DNA of 8,273 bases from Paraprevotella sp. (lineage in GTDB: Bacteria > Bacteroidota > Bacteroidia > Bacteroidales > Bacteroidaceae). Each line of letters starts with the position of its first letter. Position 1 is the stretch's first letter. The notes under the pieces were generated by a model. That model saw nothing but the letters and a program-made list of their open reading frames with translations, searched no databases and was not told the origin of the DNA. Shown here one piece after another: positions 1-6,979 of the stretch. The stretch spans positions 1 to 8,273 of the forward strand of contig JAFOXE010000142.1 of assembly GCA_017425765.1 (NCBI GenBank), in the 5' to 3' direction. A program made the position numbers and the translations under genes.

Positions 1-1293
1 ATCCCCATGACCGTAAGTTTCTTTTTGAAACGTTCGGGCAGTCGCCAAAAAGGTCTTCGCGACGCCTTTACTTATGGAGCAAGCATTGTGGTTATATACG
101 TCTTGTTGGGCTTGATTGTTACCGGTCTGTTCGGTGCCAGCGCCCTCAATGCCCTTTCCACTCATGCTGTTTTCAATTTGTTCTTTTGCTTGATGCTTTT
201 GGTATTTGCCGCCAGCTTTTTTGGCGCATTTGAGCTTACCTTGCCCTCGTCGTGGAGTAACGCTGTCGACAGCAAGGCCGAGTCCACCACCGGACTTCTC
301 AGCATTTTCCTAATGGCCTTTACGCTTTCTTTGGTGTCTTTCTCTTGCACAGGTCCCATAATCGGTTTCCTATTGGTCGAAGTTTCTACCACAGGCACCC
401 TTTTGGCTCCCACCATTGGCATGTTAGGTTTTGCTTTTGCTTTGGCTTTACCCTTCACCCTTTTTGCACTTTTTCCAGCTTGGCTGAAGCAAGCCCCTCG
501 TTCCGGGGGTTGGATGAACACCATCAAAGTCACTTTAGGTTTCCTTGAGTTGGCGTTTGCCCTTAAGTTTCTTTCTGTGGCCGACCTCGCCTACGGTTGG
601 CGCATTCTCGATCGCGAAGTATTTTTGGTGCTATGGATTCTTATTTTTGCCCTGCTTGGTTTCTATCTTTTGGGTAAGATTCGTTTTCCGCACGATGAGG
701 AAGACGAAGGCCGCATTTCCGTGCCTCGTTTCTTCATGGCCCTCATATCCCTTTCTTTTGCCCTTTATATGGTTCCCGGTTTGTGGGGAGCACCTTTGAA
801 GGCCATCAGCGCCTTTGCTCCGCCCATGTCCACCCAGGACTTTAGTCTATACGATGCCGAGGTGCGTCCTCGCTTTACCGATTACGACGAGGGCATGGAG
901 TATGCCCGCCGACACAGAAAACCTGTCATGCTTGACTTTACCGGATATGGCTGTGTCAATTGCCGTAAGATGGAAATTGCCGTATGGACCGATAGTCGAG
1001 TGGCCGGTCTTCTCAACGACGATTACGTGCTCATTACGTTGCATGTCGACGACAAAACTCCGTTGTCGGATGTGCAAGTGGTTACCGAGAACGGAACAGA
1101 GCGCAAACTTCGCACCGTGGGCGATCGCTGGAGTTATCTGCAACGCTACAAATTCGGTGCCAACGCGCAACCGTTCTATGTGCTGCTCAACAACGACGGA
1201 AAGCCCCTTAACCATTCCTATTCTTTCGATGAAAGCGTAGATAATTACATCACATTCCTCGAAACTGGTTTGAAGAATTACAAACAAAAATAA
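1..1293 (+). CDS. DsbD-family thiol:disulfide interchange protein, C-terminal part (5' end outside window)
   Basis: This is an inner-membrane protein that carries reducing electrons from the cytoplasm to periplasmic thiols. The reading frame is open from base 1 (I-P-M-T-V-S-F-F, which matches the interior of the DsbD membrane domain), so the ATG at 7 is internal and the real start lies upstream. Counting from that Met, hydrophobic segments lie at about 23-45, 54-76, 98-125, 132-158, 172-192, 205-224 and 242-260. Cys114 in FSCTGP is a likely membrane redox cysteine; its partner should be upstream of the window. A thioredoxin-like domain follows (about 285-428), with the redox motif C316-V-N-C319 and a cis-Pro candidate, Pro389, in QPFYVLL. 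The periplasmic N-terminal domain of full DsbD, if present, is not visible. The stop lies 10 bases before the M16 peptidase gene, so the two are probably co-transcribed. Family assignment is firm; the physiological partner is unknown. Confidence 0.9.
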   Translation: MPMTVSFFLKRSGSRQKGLRDAFTYGASIVVIYVLLGLIVTGLFGASALNALSTHAVFNLFFCLMLLVFAASFFGAFELTLPSSWSNAVDSKAESTTGLLSIFLMAFTLSLVSFSCTGPIIGFLLVEVSTTGTLLAPTIGMLGFAFALALPFTLFALFPAWLKQAPRSGGWMNTIKVTLGFLELAFALKFLSVADLAYGWRILDREVFLVLWILIFALLGFYLLGKIRFPHDEEDEGRISVPRFFMALISLSFALYMVPGLWGAPLKAISAFAPPMSTQDFSLYDAEVRPRFTDYDEGMEYARRHRKPVMLDFTGYGCVNCRKMEIAVWTDSRVAGLLNDDYVLITLHVDDKTPLSDVQVVTENGTERKLRTVGDRWSYLQRYKFGANAQPFYVLLNNDGKPLNHSYSFDESVDNYITFLETGLKNYKQK

Positions 1294-1303
1294 ACACATC
1301 TAT

Positions 1304-4129
1304 ATGAAGTTCAGAAACCTACTGTCTGCTCTTGTCCTGCTCATTGCAGCTGGACTTTCGGCACAGCCTTCCGGTGGTTTGGTGCGCACCTTACCCGCCG
1401 ATCCTGCTGTGCGTGTTGGTCGTTTGACTAACGGCCTTACCTATTACCTTCGTCACAACGAGCATCCGGCCCGCCAAGCCGATTTCTACATTGTGCAGAA
1501 GGTTGGTTCCATACAAGAAGAAGATCATCAACGCGGTTTGGCACATTTCCTTGAGCACATGTGCTTCAACGGCACCACCCATTTCCCCGGCGATTCCGTG
1601 ATTCGCTATTTGGAAACCCTCGGTGTCAAGTTCGGCGAGCAGTTGAATGCCTATACGGCCATCGAGCAAACCGTGTACAACATAAACAATGTGCCTACCA
1701 CACGTCCCTCGGCGGTGGATTCCTGTTTGCTCATTCTCCACGATTGGAGTCATGATTTGTTGCTCACCGACGAGGAGATAGACAAGGAACGCAAGGTGAT
1801 TCACGAGGAGTGGCGCGTCACCAGCAATGCCTATCGTCGCATTTACGAGCGTTCATTGCCTCGCCTTATGTCCGATACCCGCTACGGTTATCGTCTGCCC
1901 ATTGGTACCATTGAGGTTATCGACAATTTTCCTTACGATGCCATTCGCGATTACTACAAAACCTGGTATCGCCCCGATTTGCAAGCCATCGTAGTGGTGG
2001 GCGACATCGATGTAAACCAGGTGGAGCAGCGCATCCTTCAGATGTTTGCCGATATAAAGCCGGTAGACAATCCCAAACCTCGCGAGTACAATCCTGTGCC
2101 CGACAATCCAGAGCCCATTGTGGTGTGCGATAAGGACAAGGAGCAATCTTTTTCTGTGGTTTCCGTAATGTTCAAGCATCAGCCCTATCCTGATTCGTTG
2201 AAGAATACCATGGACTATTACGCATACAATTTTGCACGCACCATGGCTATCAACATGTTGAATAGTCGTTTACAAGAACTTGCGTTACAGGCCGAAACTC
2301 CGTTTGCTCAATCCATGGTTCGAGATGGCAACTTTATGGTGGCCAAACCCACTGCGGCTTTTGACCTTCAGCTGCTCCCTAAGGAGGGCCACATTTATCC
2401 TGCCATTACTGCTGCAGCTGCCGAGGTGTTCCGTGCCCTTCAGCATGGTTTTACGGTCACCGAATACGGTCGTGAACGTGCCGAATATTTAAGTCAATTG
2501 GAAACGGTGTACAACAATCGTGAAAAACGTAAAAATGGCGAATTCACCGAGGAATATATCAACAACTTTCTGCATGGGGAACCCATGCCCGGCATCGAGC
2601 TAGAGTATAAACTTTTGAATGTCATGCTGCCCAAATTACCGGTAGAGGTTGTCAACAGCGTGTTCAGGTCTTTGGTCACACCCACCGACACCAACTTGGT
2701 TGTGCTCTCTATCAACCCCGATAAACCCGGTTTTGTGCAGCCTGAAGAAGACAGCGTGTTACAAGCCGTGCGTACGGCCCGAGAAATGCTTCACGAACCT
2801 TATATAGACAAGGTAAAGAACGAACCTTTGGTTCCTCAACTTCCTGTGGCCGGCACTGTGGTCAAGGAAAAACCCGCTCAATTTGGTGCCACAGAGTGGA
2901 CACTATCTAATGGGGTGCGTGTGTTGTTCAAGAAAACCGACTATGCAGAAGATGAAGTACACATGAGTGCTTATAGTCATGGTGGCACTTCACGCTATCC
3001 TCTTGCCGATGCAGTAAGCCTGGCCAATGCCGACGAGGTGCTAGGAATCAGCGGTTGGGGCAACTTTACTCGCACCGAGTTAGACAAGGCGTTGGCCGGT
3101 ATACAGGCCGATGTAAAACCCACTTTGGCTGTGCGTTGTGAGTATCTTGACGGCCAATCCACTCCCAAAGATTTGCGCACGTTGTTCGAGCTCACCTACC
3201 TCAAGTTCGGGGCTCCCAAGCGCGACGATGCAGCTTTTGCGTCGCTCACCGCACAAATGCGCGAGAGTTTGCGCAACCGCAATGTAAACCCCATGAACGT
3301 TTTCCGTGATTCCATTTCGGCCATACTTTACGGTCATCATCCTCGTTTGGTGCTTATGGATGAACAAAAAGTAGACCAAATCAGCTACGACCGTATATTG
3401 GAGATTTATGCCGAGCGATTTGCCGATGCCTCCGATTTCACCTTCGTGTTCTGTGGCAACTTCGATGTCGACTCTTTGCGCCAATTCTCATGTCAGTATT
3501 TGGCCACCTTGCCCACATTAAAGCGCAAGGACAAGGCAGCCCGTGTAGATATGGCTTATGTAAAGGGCACTGTCGAGAACGAGTTTAGTCGTGTAATGGA
3601 ACAACCCCAGGCGTTTACCCTTACCGTATGGCACGGTTTGTGCGCCGACACCCAGAAAAACCGCCTTGTGGTCAGCATCTTGTCACAGGCTCTTACCATG
3701 CGCTACCTCGAGGTGGTGCGCGAGCAGATGGGAGCCACCTATAGCATCAGCAACGTTGGAACGTTGAAACGCAATGCTCAGGATAAATCCGAATATACAT
3801 TCCAAACCTTTGCTCCGCTCAAGCCCGAACAATGCGATTCGGCACTTACCGTCATTCGCGAGGAGTTAGGTCGTGTGGCTACCGAGGGGGTAAGCGATGC
3901 CTACATGAGCAAAATCAAGGAATATTTGCTTAAGTCGTTCAAGGAGAGCGAGCGTCGCAACGAGGTTTGGCTCGACCGCCTCACCCATTTCGACCGTTAT
4001 GGAGTAGACACCTACACCGGCTACGAAGCCCTTTTGAACAAGATTTCTTCGGCCGATATTGCCAAGTTTGCCCGCAAGGTGCTTAAGGATGGCAATGCCA
4101 TTACCCTCATCATGAATCCGCAAGAGTAA
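1304..4129 (+). CDS. Exported M16 (insulinase/pitrilysin family) zinc metallopeptidase
   Basis: This is a peptidase probably acting in the periplasm or envelope on peptides or misfolded proteins. Residues 1-20 form a signal peptide (basic KFR, hydrophobic core, cleavage after LSA before Gln21). The inverted zinc motif H81-F-L-E84-H85 is intact. Glu162 in DKERKVI lies 77 residues after H85, the spacing expected for the third zinc ligand. The protein has the full-length, clam-shell architecture of repeated M16 domains: an active N-terminal half (about 30-480) and a C-terminal half (about 530-941) that lacks HxxEH. The C-terminal half keeps the R806/Y813 pair in REQMGATY, which in this family helps substrate binding. 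At 941 residues it matches typical Bacteroidetes M16 proteins. The start is ATG 1304, the first Met in front of the signal peptide; the 10-base gap to the upstream gene has no Shine-Dalgarno sequence. It is likely in an operon with the DsbD-like gene. The substrate cannot be told from sequence. Confidence 0.95.
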   Translation: MKFRNLLSALVLLIAAGLSAQPSGGLVRTLPADPAVRVGRLTNGLTYYLRHNEHPARQADFYIVQKVGSIQEEDHQRGLAHFLEHMCFNGTTHFPGDSVIRYLETLGVKFGEQLNAYTAIEQTVYNINNVPTTRPSAVDSCLLILHDWSHDLLLTDEEIDKERKVIHEEWRVTSNAYRRIYERSLPRLMSDTRYGYRLPIGTIEVIDNFPYDAIRDYYKTWYRPDLQAIVVVGDIDVNQVEQRILQMFADIKPVDNPKPREYNPVPDNPEPIVVCDKDKEQSFSVVSVMFKHQPYPDSLKNTMDYYAYNFARTMAINMLNSRLQELALQAETPFAQSMVRDGNFMVAKPTAAFDLQLLPKEGHIYPAITAAAAEVFRALQHGFTVTEYGRERAEYLSQLETVYNNREKRKNGEFTEEYINNFLHGEPMPGIELEYKLLNVMLPKLPVEVVNSVFRSLVTPTDTNLVVLSINPDKPGFVQPEEDSVLQAVRTAREMLHEPYIDKVKNEPLVPQLPVAGTVVKEKPAQFGATEWTLSNGVRVLFKKTDYAEDEVHMSAYSHGGTSRYPLADAVSLANADEVLGISGWGNFTRTELDKALAGIQADVKPTLAVRCEYLDGQSTPKDLRTLFELTYLKFGAPKRDDAAFASLTAQMRESLRNRNVNPMNVFRDSISAILYGHHPRLVLMDEQKVDQISYDRILEIYAERFADASDFTFVFCGNFDVDSLRQFSCQYLATLPTLKRKDKAARVDMAYVKGTVENEFSRVMEQPQAFTLTVWHGLCADTQKNRLVVSILSQALTMRYLEVVREQMGATYSISNVGTLKRNAQDKSEYTFQTFAPLKPEQCDSALTVIREELGRVATEGVSDAYMSKIKEYLLKSFKESERRNEVWLDRLTHFDRYGVDTYTGYEALLNKISSADIAKFARKVLKDGNAITLIMNPQE

Positions 4130-4142
4130 GTCTGCATTTCGT

Positions 4143-4168
4143 TGCGGAATCGGTCTTTTCCTTCCGCA
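4143..4168 (+). other. Short hairpin after the M16 gene
   Basis: A perfect 7-bp inverted repeat (TGCGGAA 4143-4149, TTCCGCA 4162-4168) with a 12-base loop begins 13 bases past the M16 stop. No T-run follows, so it is not itself a classic terminator. It may protect the mRNA 3' end or assist the terminator that follows directly. Confidence 0.5.
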
Positions 4169-4176
4169 TACCCCAT

Positions 4177-4214
4177 GCCCGCATCCTGCTTCACGGCACG
4201 ATGCGGGCTTTTTT
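4177..4214 (+). terminator. Rho-independent terminator of the DsbD-M16 unit
   Basis: The 9-bp perfect stem GCCCGCATC (4177-4185) / GATGCGGGC (4200-4208) is followed immediately by six T's (4209-4214). The interior can extend past a C-C mismatch by three more pairs (TGC 4187-4189 with GCA 4196-4198), closing a 6-base loop. It sits 47 bases after the M16 stop and before the control region of the phosphate transporter, so it separates two transcription units. Confidence 0.9.
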
Positions 4215-4241
4215 GTGCACCGTGTGCCTAAGTTTTTTGGA

Positions 4242-4282
4242 TTGTAACAGGATTGTAACACCTTCGTCACACCGGCTTCACA
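4242..4282 (+). promoter_or_regulatory. Putative four-unit Pho box (PhoB-type direct repeats, 11-bp period)
   Basis: Four 8-base units start exactly 11 bases apart: TTGTAACA (4242), TTGTAACA (4253), TCGTCACA (4264) and GCTTCACA (4275). The first two belong to a perfect 11-bp tandem repeat, GGATTGTAACA at 4239-4249 and 4250-4260. In enterobacteria PhoB binds 11-bp direct repeats with the core CTGTCAT / CTGT(A/C)A(C/T). The four units here match the seven-base core CTGT(A/C)A(C/T) at 6, 6, 5 and 4 positions. The last core ends 10 bases before the -7 box at 4292, the geometry of a PhoB-activated promoter in which the Pho box replaces the upstream promoter element. The gene controlled is a phosphate transporter. 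The repeats and spacing are seen directly; binding by PhoB is inferred. Confidence 0.65.
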
Positions 4283-4291
4283 TCTCCAATT

Positions 4292-4299
4292 TATTTTTG
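4292..4299 (+). promoter_or_regulatory. Bacteroidetes-type -7 promoter element for the phosphate transporter
   Basis: TATTTTTG matches the Bacteroidetes -7 consensus TAnnTTTG. No convincing -33 TTTG lies 19-21 bases upstream; that place is taken by the 11-bp repeat array, as expected of an activator-dependent promoter. Transcription would start near 4304-4306, giving an AT-rich leader of about 26 bases before ATG 4332. Confidence 0.6.
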
Positions 4300-4331
4300 C
4301 ACCATGAAAACGTATCATTAACATTTAGTTT

Positions 4332-6575
4332 ATGGAAACAGTTTATTTTGCATTTATCATTTTCCTTTTTATGCTGGCCATTTTCGATCTTGTGGTCGGT
4401 GTCAGCAACGACGCGGTCAATTTCCTTAACTCGGCCATCGGTGCCAAGGTGGCTCGCTTCAAGGTCATCTTGTGGGTAGCCACCATCGGCGTGTTTATGG
4501 GTGCTGTGCTCAGCAACGGCATGATGGACATAGCCCGTCACGGCATCTTTCAGCCCTCCATGTTCTCTTTCTACGACCTTCTGTGCATTTTCTTGGCCGT
4601 GATGGTTACCGATGTGGTGTTGCTCGATGTGTTCAACTCTTTGGGCATGCCCACCTCCACCACCGTATCGTTGGTGTTCGAATTGTTGGGCGGTACCTTC
4701 TTGCTGGCACTCATTAAGATAGCCACCGATGCCACCGGCACTCTGGGCTTTGCCCAATTGCTCAATACCGACAAGGCCTTGGCCGTCATCCTTGGCATAT
4801 TCTTGTCAGTGGCCATTGCCTTCGTGTTTGGTTTTGTGGTGCAATGGTTGTCGCGTTTGGTGTTCACCTTCAACTATCGTCCGCGCCTTAAATGGGCCAT
4901 CGGCTTGTTTGGGGGTGTGGCCGTAACCGCCATCATCTATTTCATGCTTATCAAAGGTTTGAAGGGGTCACCCATTATTACCCCGTCTTTCACTCAATAT
5001 CTTAACACCCATACCCCAATGTTGGTGGCTTGTTGCTTTGTGGTGAGCACGGTGCTCATGCAAGTGCTCCATTTCTGTCGTGTCAATGTGTTCCGCATAG
5101 TGGTGCTCTTGGGCACGTTTGCCTTAGCCATGGCCTTTGCCAGCAACGATTTGGTCAACTTCATTGGCGTGCCTTTGGCAGCTCTTTCGGCCTACAATGA
5201 TTTCAGTTTGAACGGTATGGGCGACGCCGAAGGTTTCATGATGTCTTCGCTTAACGAAAGCGCACAAACACCTTTTATATATTTGGCCTTGGCCGGCCTT
5301 GTTATGGTGCTGGCTCTTAAGTATTCCAAAAAGGCACATAACGTAATTAAGACCTCGGTCGACTTAGCTCGTCAAGACGAGGGAGAGGAAATGTTCGGCT
5401 CGTCGCGTGCGGCCCGCAGCTTGGTGCGCGGAGTCATTACGGCCTCGGATGCCGTGTCGCGTTTTGTGCCTCAAAAGCTTACCACATGGCTCAATCGCCG
5501 TTTCAATACCGACGAGGTAATTCTGGCCGATGGTGCAGCTTTCGATTTGGTTCGAGCTTCGGTCAATTTGGTGTTGGCCGGTTTGCTCATCGGTGTAGGC
5601 ACCTCGCTTAAGCTGCCCCTTTCCACCACCTATGTCACGTTCATCGTGGCCATGGGTTCGTCTTTGGCCGATCGAGCCTGGACCCGTGAGAGTGCCGTGT
5701 TCCGCATCACTGGAGTGCTCAACGTAATCGGTGGTTGGTTCATTACGGCCGGAGTGGCCTTCTCGGCTTGTGCCTTGGTGGCGTTGTTTATGTATTTCGG
5801 GGGTATGGTAGTGATGTTTGCATTCGTGTTGTTGGCCGTATTCATTCTGGTGCGTAACAACCTGAAGGTGGGCCGAAAGGAGGCGGTAGAGGAACGCGAC
5901 GAGTTGTTCCGCAGCATCATGGCATCCAAGGACAAGGAAGAATCTTGGTCTTTATTGAAACAACACGTGTCGCTCACCCAGCAAGAGGTGCTTCGTGCCG
6001 TGGGCGAATCGTACGAAGCGGTGCTTTGTGGGGTGCAGAACGAGGATGTGCGTCGTTTGCGCCGCACCCTACGTACGCTCGACACGCTAAAGAGCATGAA
6101 AAAGAAGTCGCGCCGACGTCAGCTTATAGGTATGCGTCGCATCGACTCCCAATTGTTGCTCGAAAAGAATACGTGGTTCCATTTGGGCTGCAACAGCGGC
6201 GATCAAATGATTTACTGCCTTAAACGTATGGCCGAGCCGTGCTATGAACATGTAGACAACAATTTTAATCCCTTGCCGCAAGAGTGCATCGACGAACTTC
6301 TGCCCATTCAGCAGCAGATGTTGGACTTCGTGCGTAGGAGCGAACGAGTGGTGGCCGAACGCGATTTTCCGGCAATAGATGCCTTGTTGAAGGAGGAGGA
6401 AGAGTATAAAGACCATATCTCGGCCGTGCGTCACAGTCGTTACGACCGTATGCACACCGACGTGCACAGCGGATTGAATGTGCAATTGGTCTACCTCAAT
6501 ATCCTGCAGGAGACCCAACAACTGTTGAGCGAATTGCGCCACTATATCCGCGCCTTCAAACGCTTCCAAGGATAG
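4332..6575 (+). CDS. PiT-family inorganic phosphate transporter with C-terminal PhoU-like domain
   Basis: This is an inner-membrane, cation-coupled phosphate permease of the PHO4/PiT family. The family's internal duplication is visible twice over. The signature GVSNDAVNFLNSAIG (residues 23-37) is echoed by FASNDLVNFIG (269-279), and MPTSTTVSLVFELLGG (106-121) by LPLSTTYVTFIVAMGS (428-443). About a dozen hydrophobic segments lie between residues 3 and 507. Residues about 340-400 form a soluble loop. Residues about 510-747 form a charged, all-helical cytoplasmic domain resembling PhoU, which in other systems modulates phosphate transport and signalling. Classic PiT proteins are near 500 residues, so 747 reflects this extra domain, common in Bacteroidales. 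The start is ATG 4332, directly before the first membrane helix, with no Shine-Dalgarno. A Pho-box-like array and a -7 box lie just upstream, suggesting induction under phosphate limitation. Two hairpins follow the stop. Confidence 0.94.
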   Translation: METVYFAFIIFLFMLAIFDLVVGVSNDAVNFLNSAIGAKVARFKVILWVATIGVFMGAVLSNGMMDIARHGIFQPSMFSFYDLLCIFLAVMVTDVVLLDVFNSLGMPTSTTVSLVFELLGGTFLLALIKIATDATGTLGFAQLLNTDKALAVILGIFLSVAIAFVFGFVVQWLSRLVFTFNYRPRLKWAIGLFGGVAVTAIIYFMLIKGLKGSPIITPSFTQYLNTHTPMLVACCFVVSTVLMQVLHFCRVNVFRIVVLLGTFALAMAFASNDLVNFIGVPLAALSAYNDFSLNGMGDAEGFMMSSLNESAQTPFIYLALAGLVMVLALKYSKKAHNVIKTSVDLARQDEGEEMFGSSRAARSLVRGVITASDAVSRFVPQKLTTWLNRRFNTDEVILADGAAFDLVRASVNLVLAGLLIGVGTSLKLPLSTTYVTFIVAMGSSLADRAWTRESAVFRITGVLNVIGGWFITAGVAFSACALVALFMYFGGMVVMFAFVLLAVFILVRNNLKVGRKEAVEERDELFRSIMASKDKEESWSLLKQHVSLTQQEVLRAVGESYEAVLCGVQNEDVRRLRRTLRTLDTLKSMKKKSRRRQLIGMRRIDSQLLLEKNTWFHLGCNSGDQMIYCLKRMAEPCYEHVDNNFNPLPQECIDELLPIQQQMLDFVRRSERVVAERDFPAIDALLKEEEEYKDHISAVRHSRYDRMHTDVHSGLNVQLVYLNILQETQQLLSELRHYIRAFKRFQG

Positions 6576-6603
6576 CCTGCAAACACACGTAGGTCTGTGC
6601 ATA

Positions 6604-6646
6604 AACTACCCGAGCATCTCAGTACCCCTGACATGCTCGGGTAGTT
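6604..6646 (+). other. Large perfect hairpin downstream of the phosphate transporter
   Basis: A 14-bp perfect inverted repeat, AACTACCCGAGCAT (6604-6617) with ATGCTCGGGTAGTT (6633-6646). Inside it, across a C-C mismatch, TCAG (6619-6622) can pair with CTGA (6628-6631), leaving a 5-base loop. It begins 28 bases after the transporter stop. No T-run follows, so it is more likely an mRNA-stabilising or repeat-derived structure than a terminator. It shares its CGAGCAT core with the next hairpin. Confidence 0.7.
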
Positions 6647-6716
6647 GCCTTCTACATGCTCGTGTAGCCACTGCCCACACGAGCATGTGTTTTTTTGGGG
6701 CATTTACACGAGCATG
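6606..6716. repeat. Cluster of five CTACnCGAGCATG-type repeats in alternating orientation
   Basis: The core CGAGCAT(G) occurs five times in about 105 bases: forward at 6611-6617, reverse at 6632-6639 and 6655-6662, forward at 6680-6687 and 6709-6716. Flanks are partly conserved: CTACCCGAGCAT (6606-6617), ATGCTCGGGTAG (6633-6644), ATGCTCGTGTAG (6656-6667) and TTACACGAGCATG (6704-6716). The first four copies form two adjacent hairpins; the fifth is unpaired but could compete for pairing with reverse copies. The pattern recalls REP/BIME-like intergenic palindromic repeats, though it may be a locally duplicated terminator. Confidence 0.6.
6654..6696 (+). terminator. Rho-independent terminator of the phosphate transporter gene
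   Basis: A 12-bp perfect stem, ACATGCTCGTGT (6654-6665) with ACACGAGCATGT (6677-6688), an 11-base loop, then one G and seven T's (6690-6696). This is strong intrinsic terminator geometry, 78 bases past the transporter stop and just 8 bases after the preceding hairpin. Confidence 0.88.
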
Positions 6717-6773
6717 AAAGGGGGTTTTGATGCACCTAAAACAAGATTTTGTTCTCAAACGTACATTATACAT

Positions 6774-6791
6774 AAAAAAACCTAAAAAAAA
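6774..6791. other. Two phased A-tracts upstream of a promoter
   Basis: A7 (6774-6780) and A8 (6784-6791) start 10 bases apart, one helical turn, which favours intrinsic DNA curvature or an UP-element role. They lie 37-54 bases upstream of the -7 box at 6828. Between the terminator at 6654-6696 and these tracts I see nothing else beyond the fifth CGAGCATG copy. Confidence 0.4.
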
Positions 6792-6805
6792 TAGGGATGC
6801 AATAG

Positions 6806-6835
6806 TGTGCTTTTCACATATTTATCCTATTTTTG
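6806..6835 (+). promoter_or_regulatory. Bacteroidetes-type promoter for the short secreted protein
   Basis: TATTTTTG at 6828-6835 is an exact TAnnTTTG -7 box, identical to the one before the phosphate transporter. TGTG at 6806-6809 is a one-mismatch candidate for the -33 TTTG, with an 18-base spacer, one short of the usual 19-21. Transcription would begin near 6840, leaving a leader of about 140 bases. Confidence 0.55.
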
Positions 6836-6839
6836 CCAC

Positions 6840-6979
6840 ATGGCATTGTGCGCATTGCAGCATGAGTTGTGAGCGAACACCTTGTTTTTAACCATTACGG
6901 GATAGGGCTTGGCGCAATGCTCACCGACAACGATAAACAGCAAACAAGAGAAAACTAATTTAATATTAACTAAATTTTA
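6840..6979 (+). other. Long 5' leader with mutually exclusive pairings
   Basis: This is a non-coding leader between the predicted start of transcription and ATG 6980. GCATTGTGC (6843-6851) can pair with GCGCAATGC (6912-6920) over 9 bp with one G-U. Alternatively GCATTGC (6852-6858) can pair with GCAATGC (6914-6920), or GTGAGC (6869-6874) with GCTCAC (6919-6924). All three options use 6919-6920, so only one can form at a time. The last 40 bases are very A/T-rich and unstructured, typical of Bacteroidetes translation starts. No known riboswitch class is recognised. Confidence 0.3.

Noticed and set aside
847..1299. Open frame of 150 codons on the minus strand
   Set aside because: It lies wholly antisense to the thioredoxin domain of the DsbD-like gene, whose protein is clearly conserved; no promoter or family character.
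4304..4321. Five-codon mini-frame (MKTYH) just before the transporter gene
   Set aside because: It begins at the predicted transcription start and is too short to judge; most likely chance in an A/T-rich leader.
3866..4324. Open frame of 152 codons on the minus strand across the M16 3' end, terminator and transporter promoter
   Set aside because: It crosses the terminator and the Pho-box-like array, and most of it is a mirror of the M16 coding sequence; no recognisable protein pattern.
6087..6602. Open frame of 171 codons on the minus strand
   Set aside because: Antisense to the PhoU-like domain; the plus-strand frame has clear family character.
6606..6716. CRISPR array
   Set aside because: The repeats are only 8-13 bases, alternate in orientation and have no regular spacers; they form hairpins instead.
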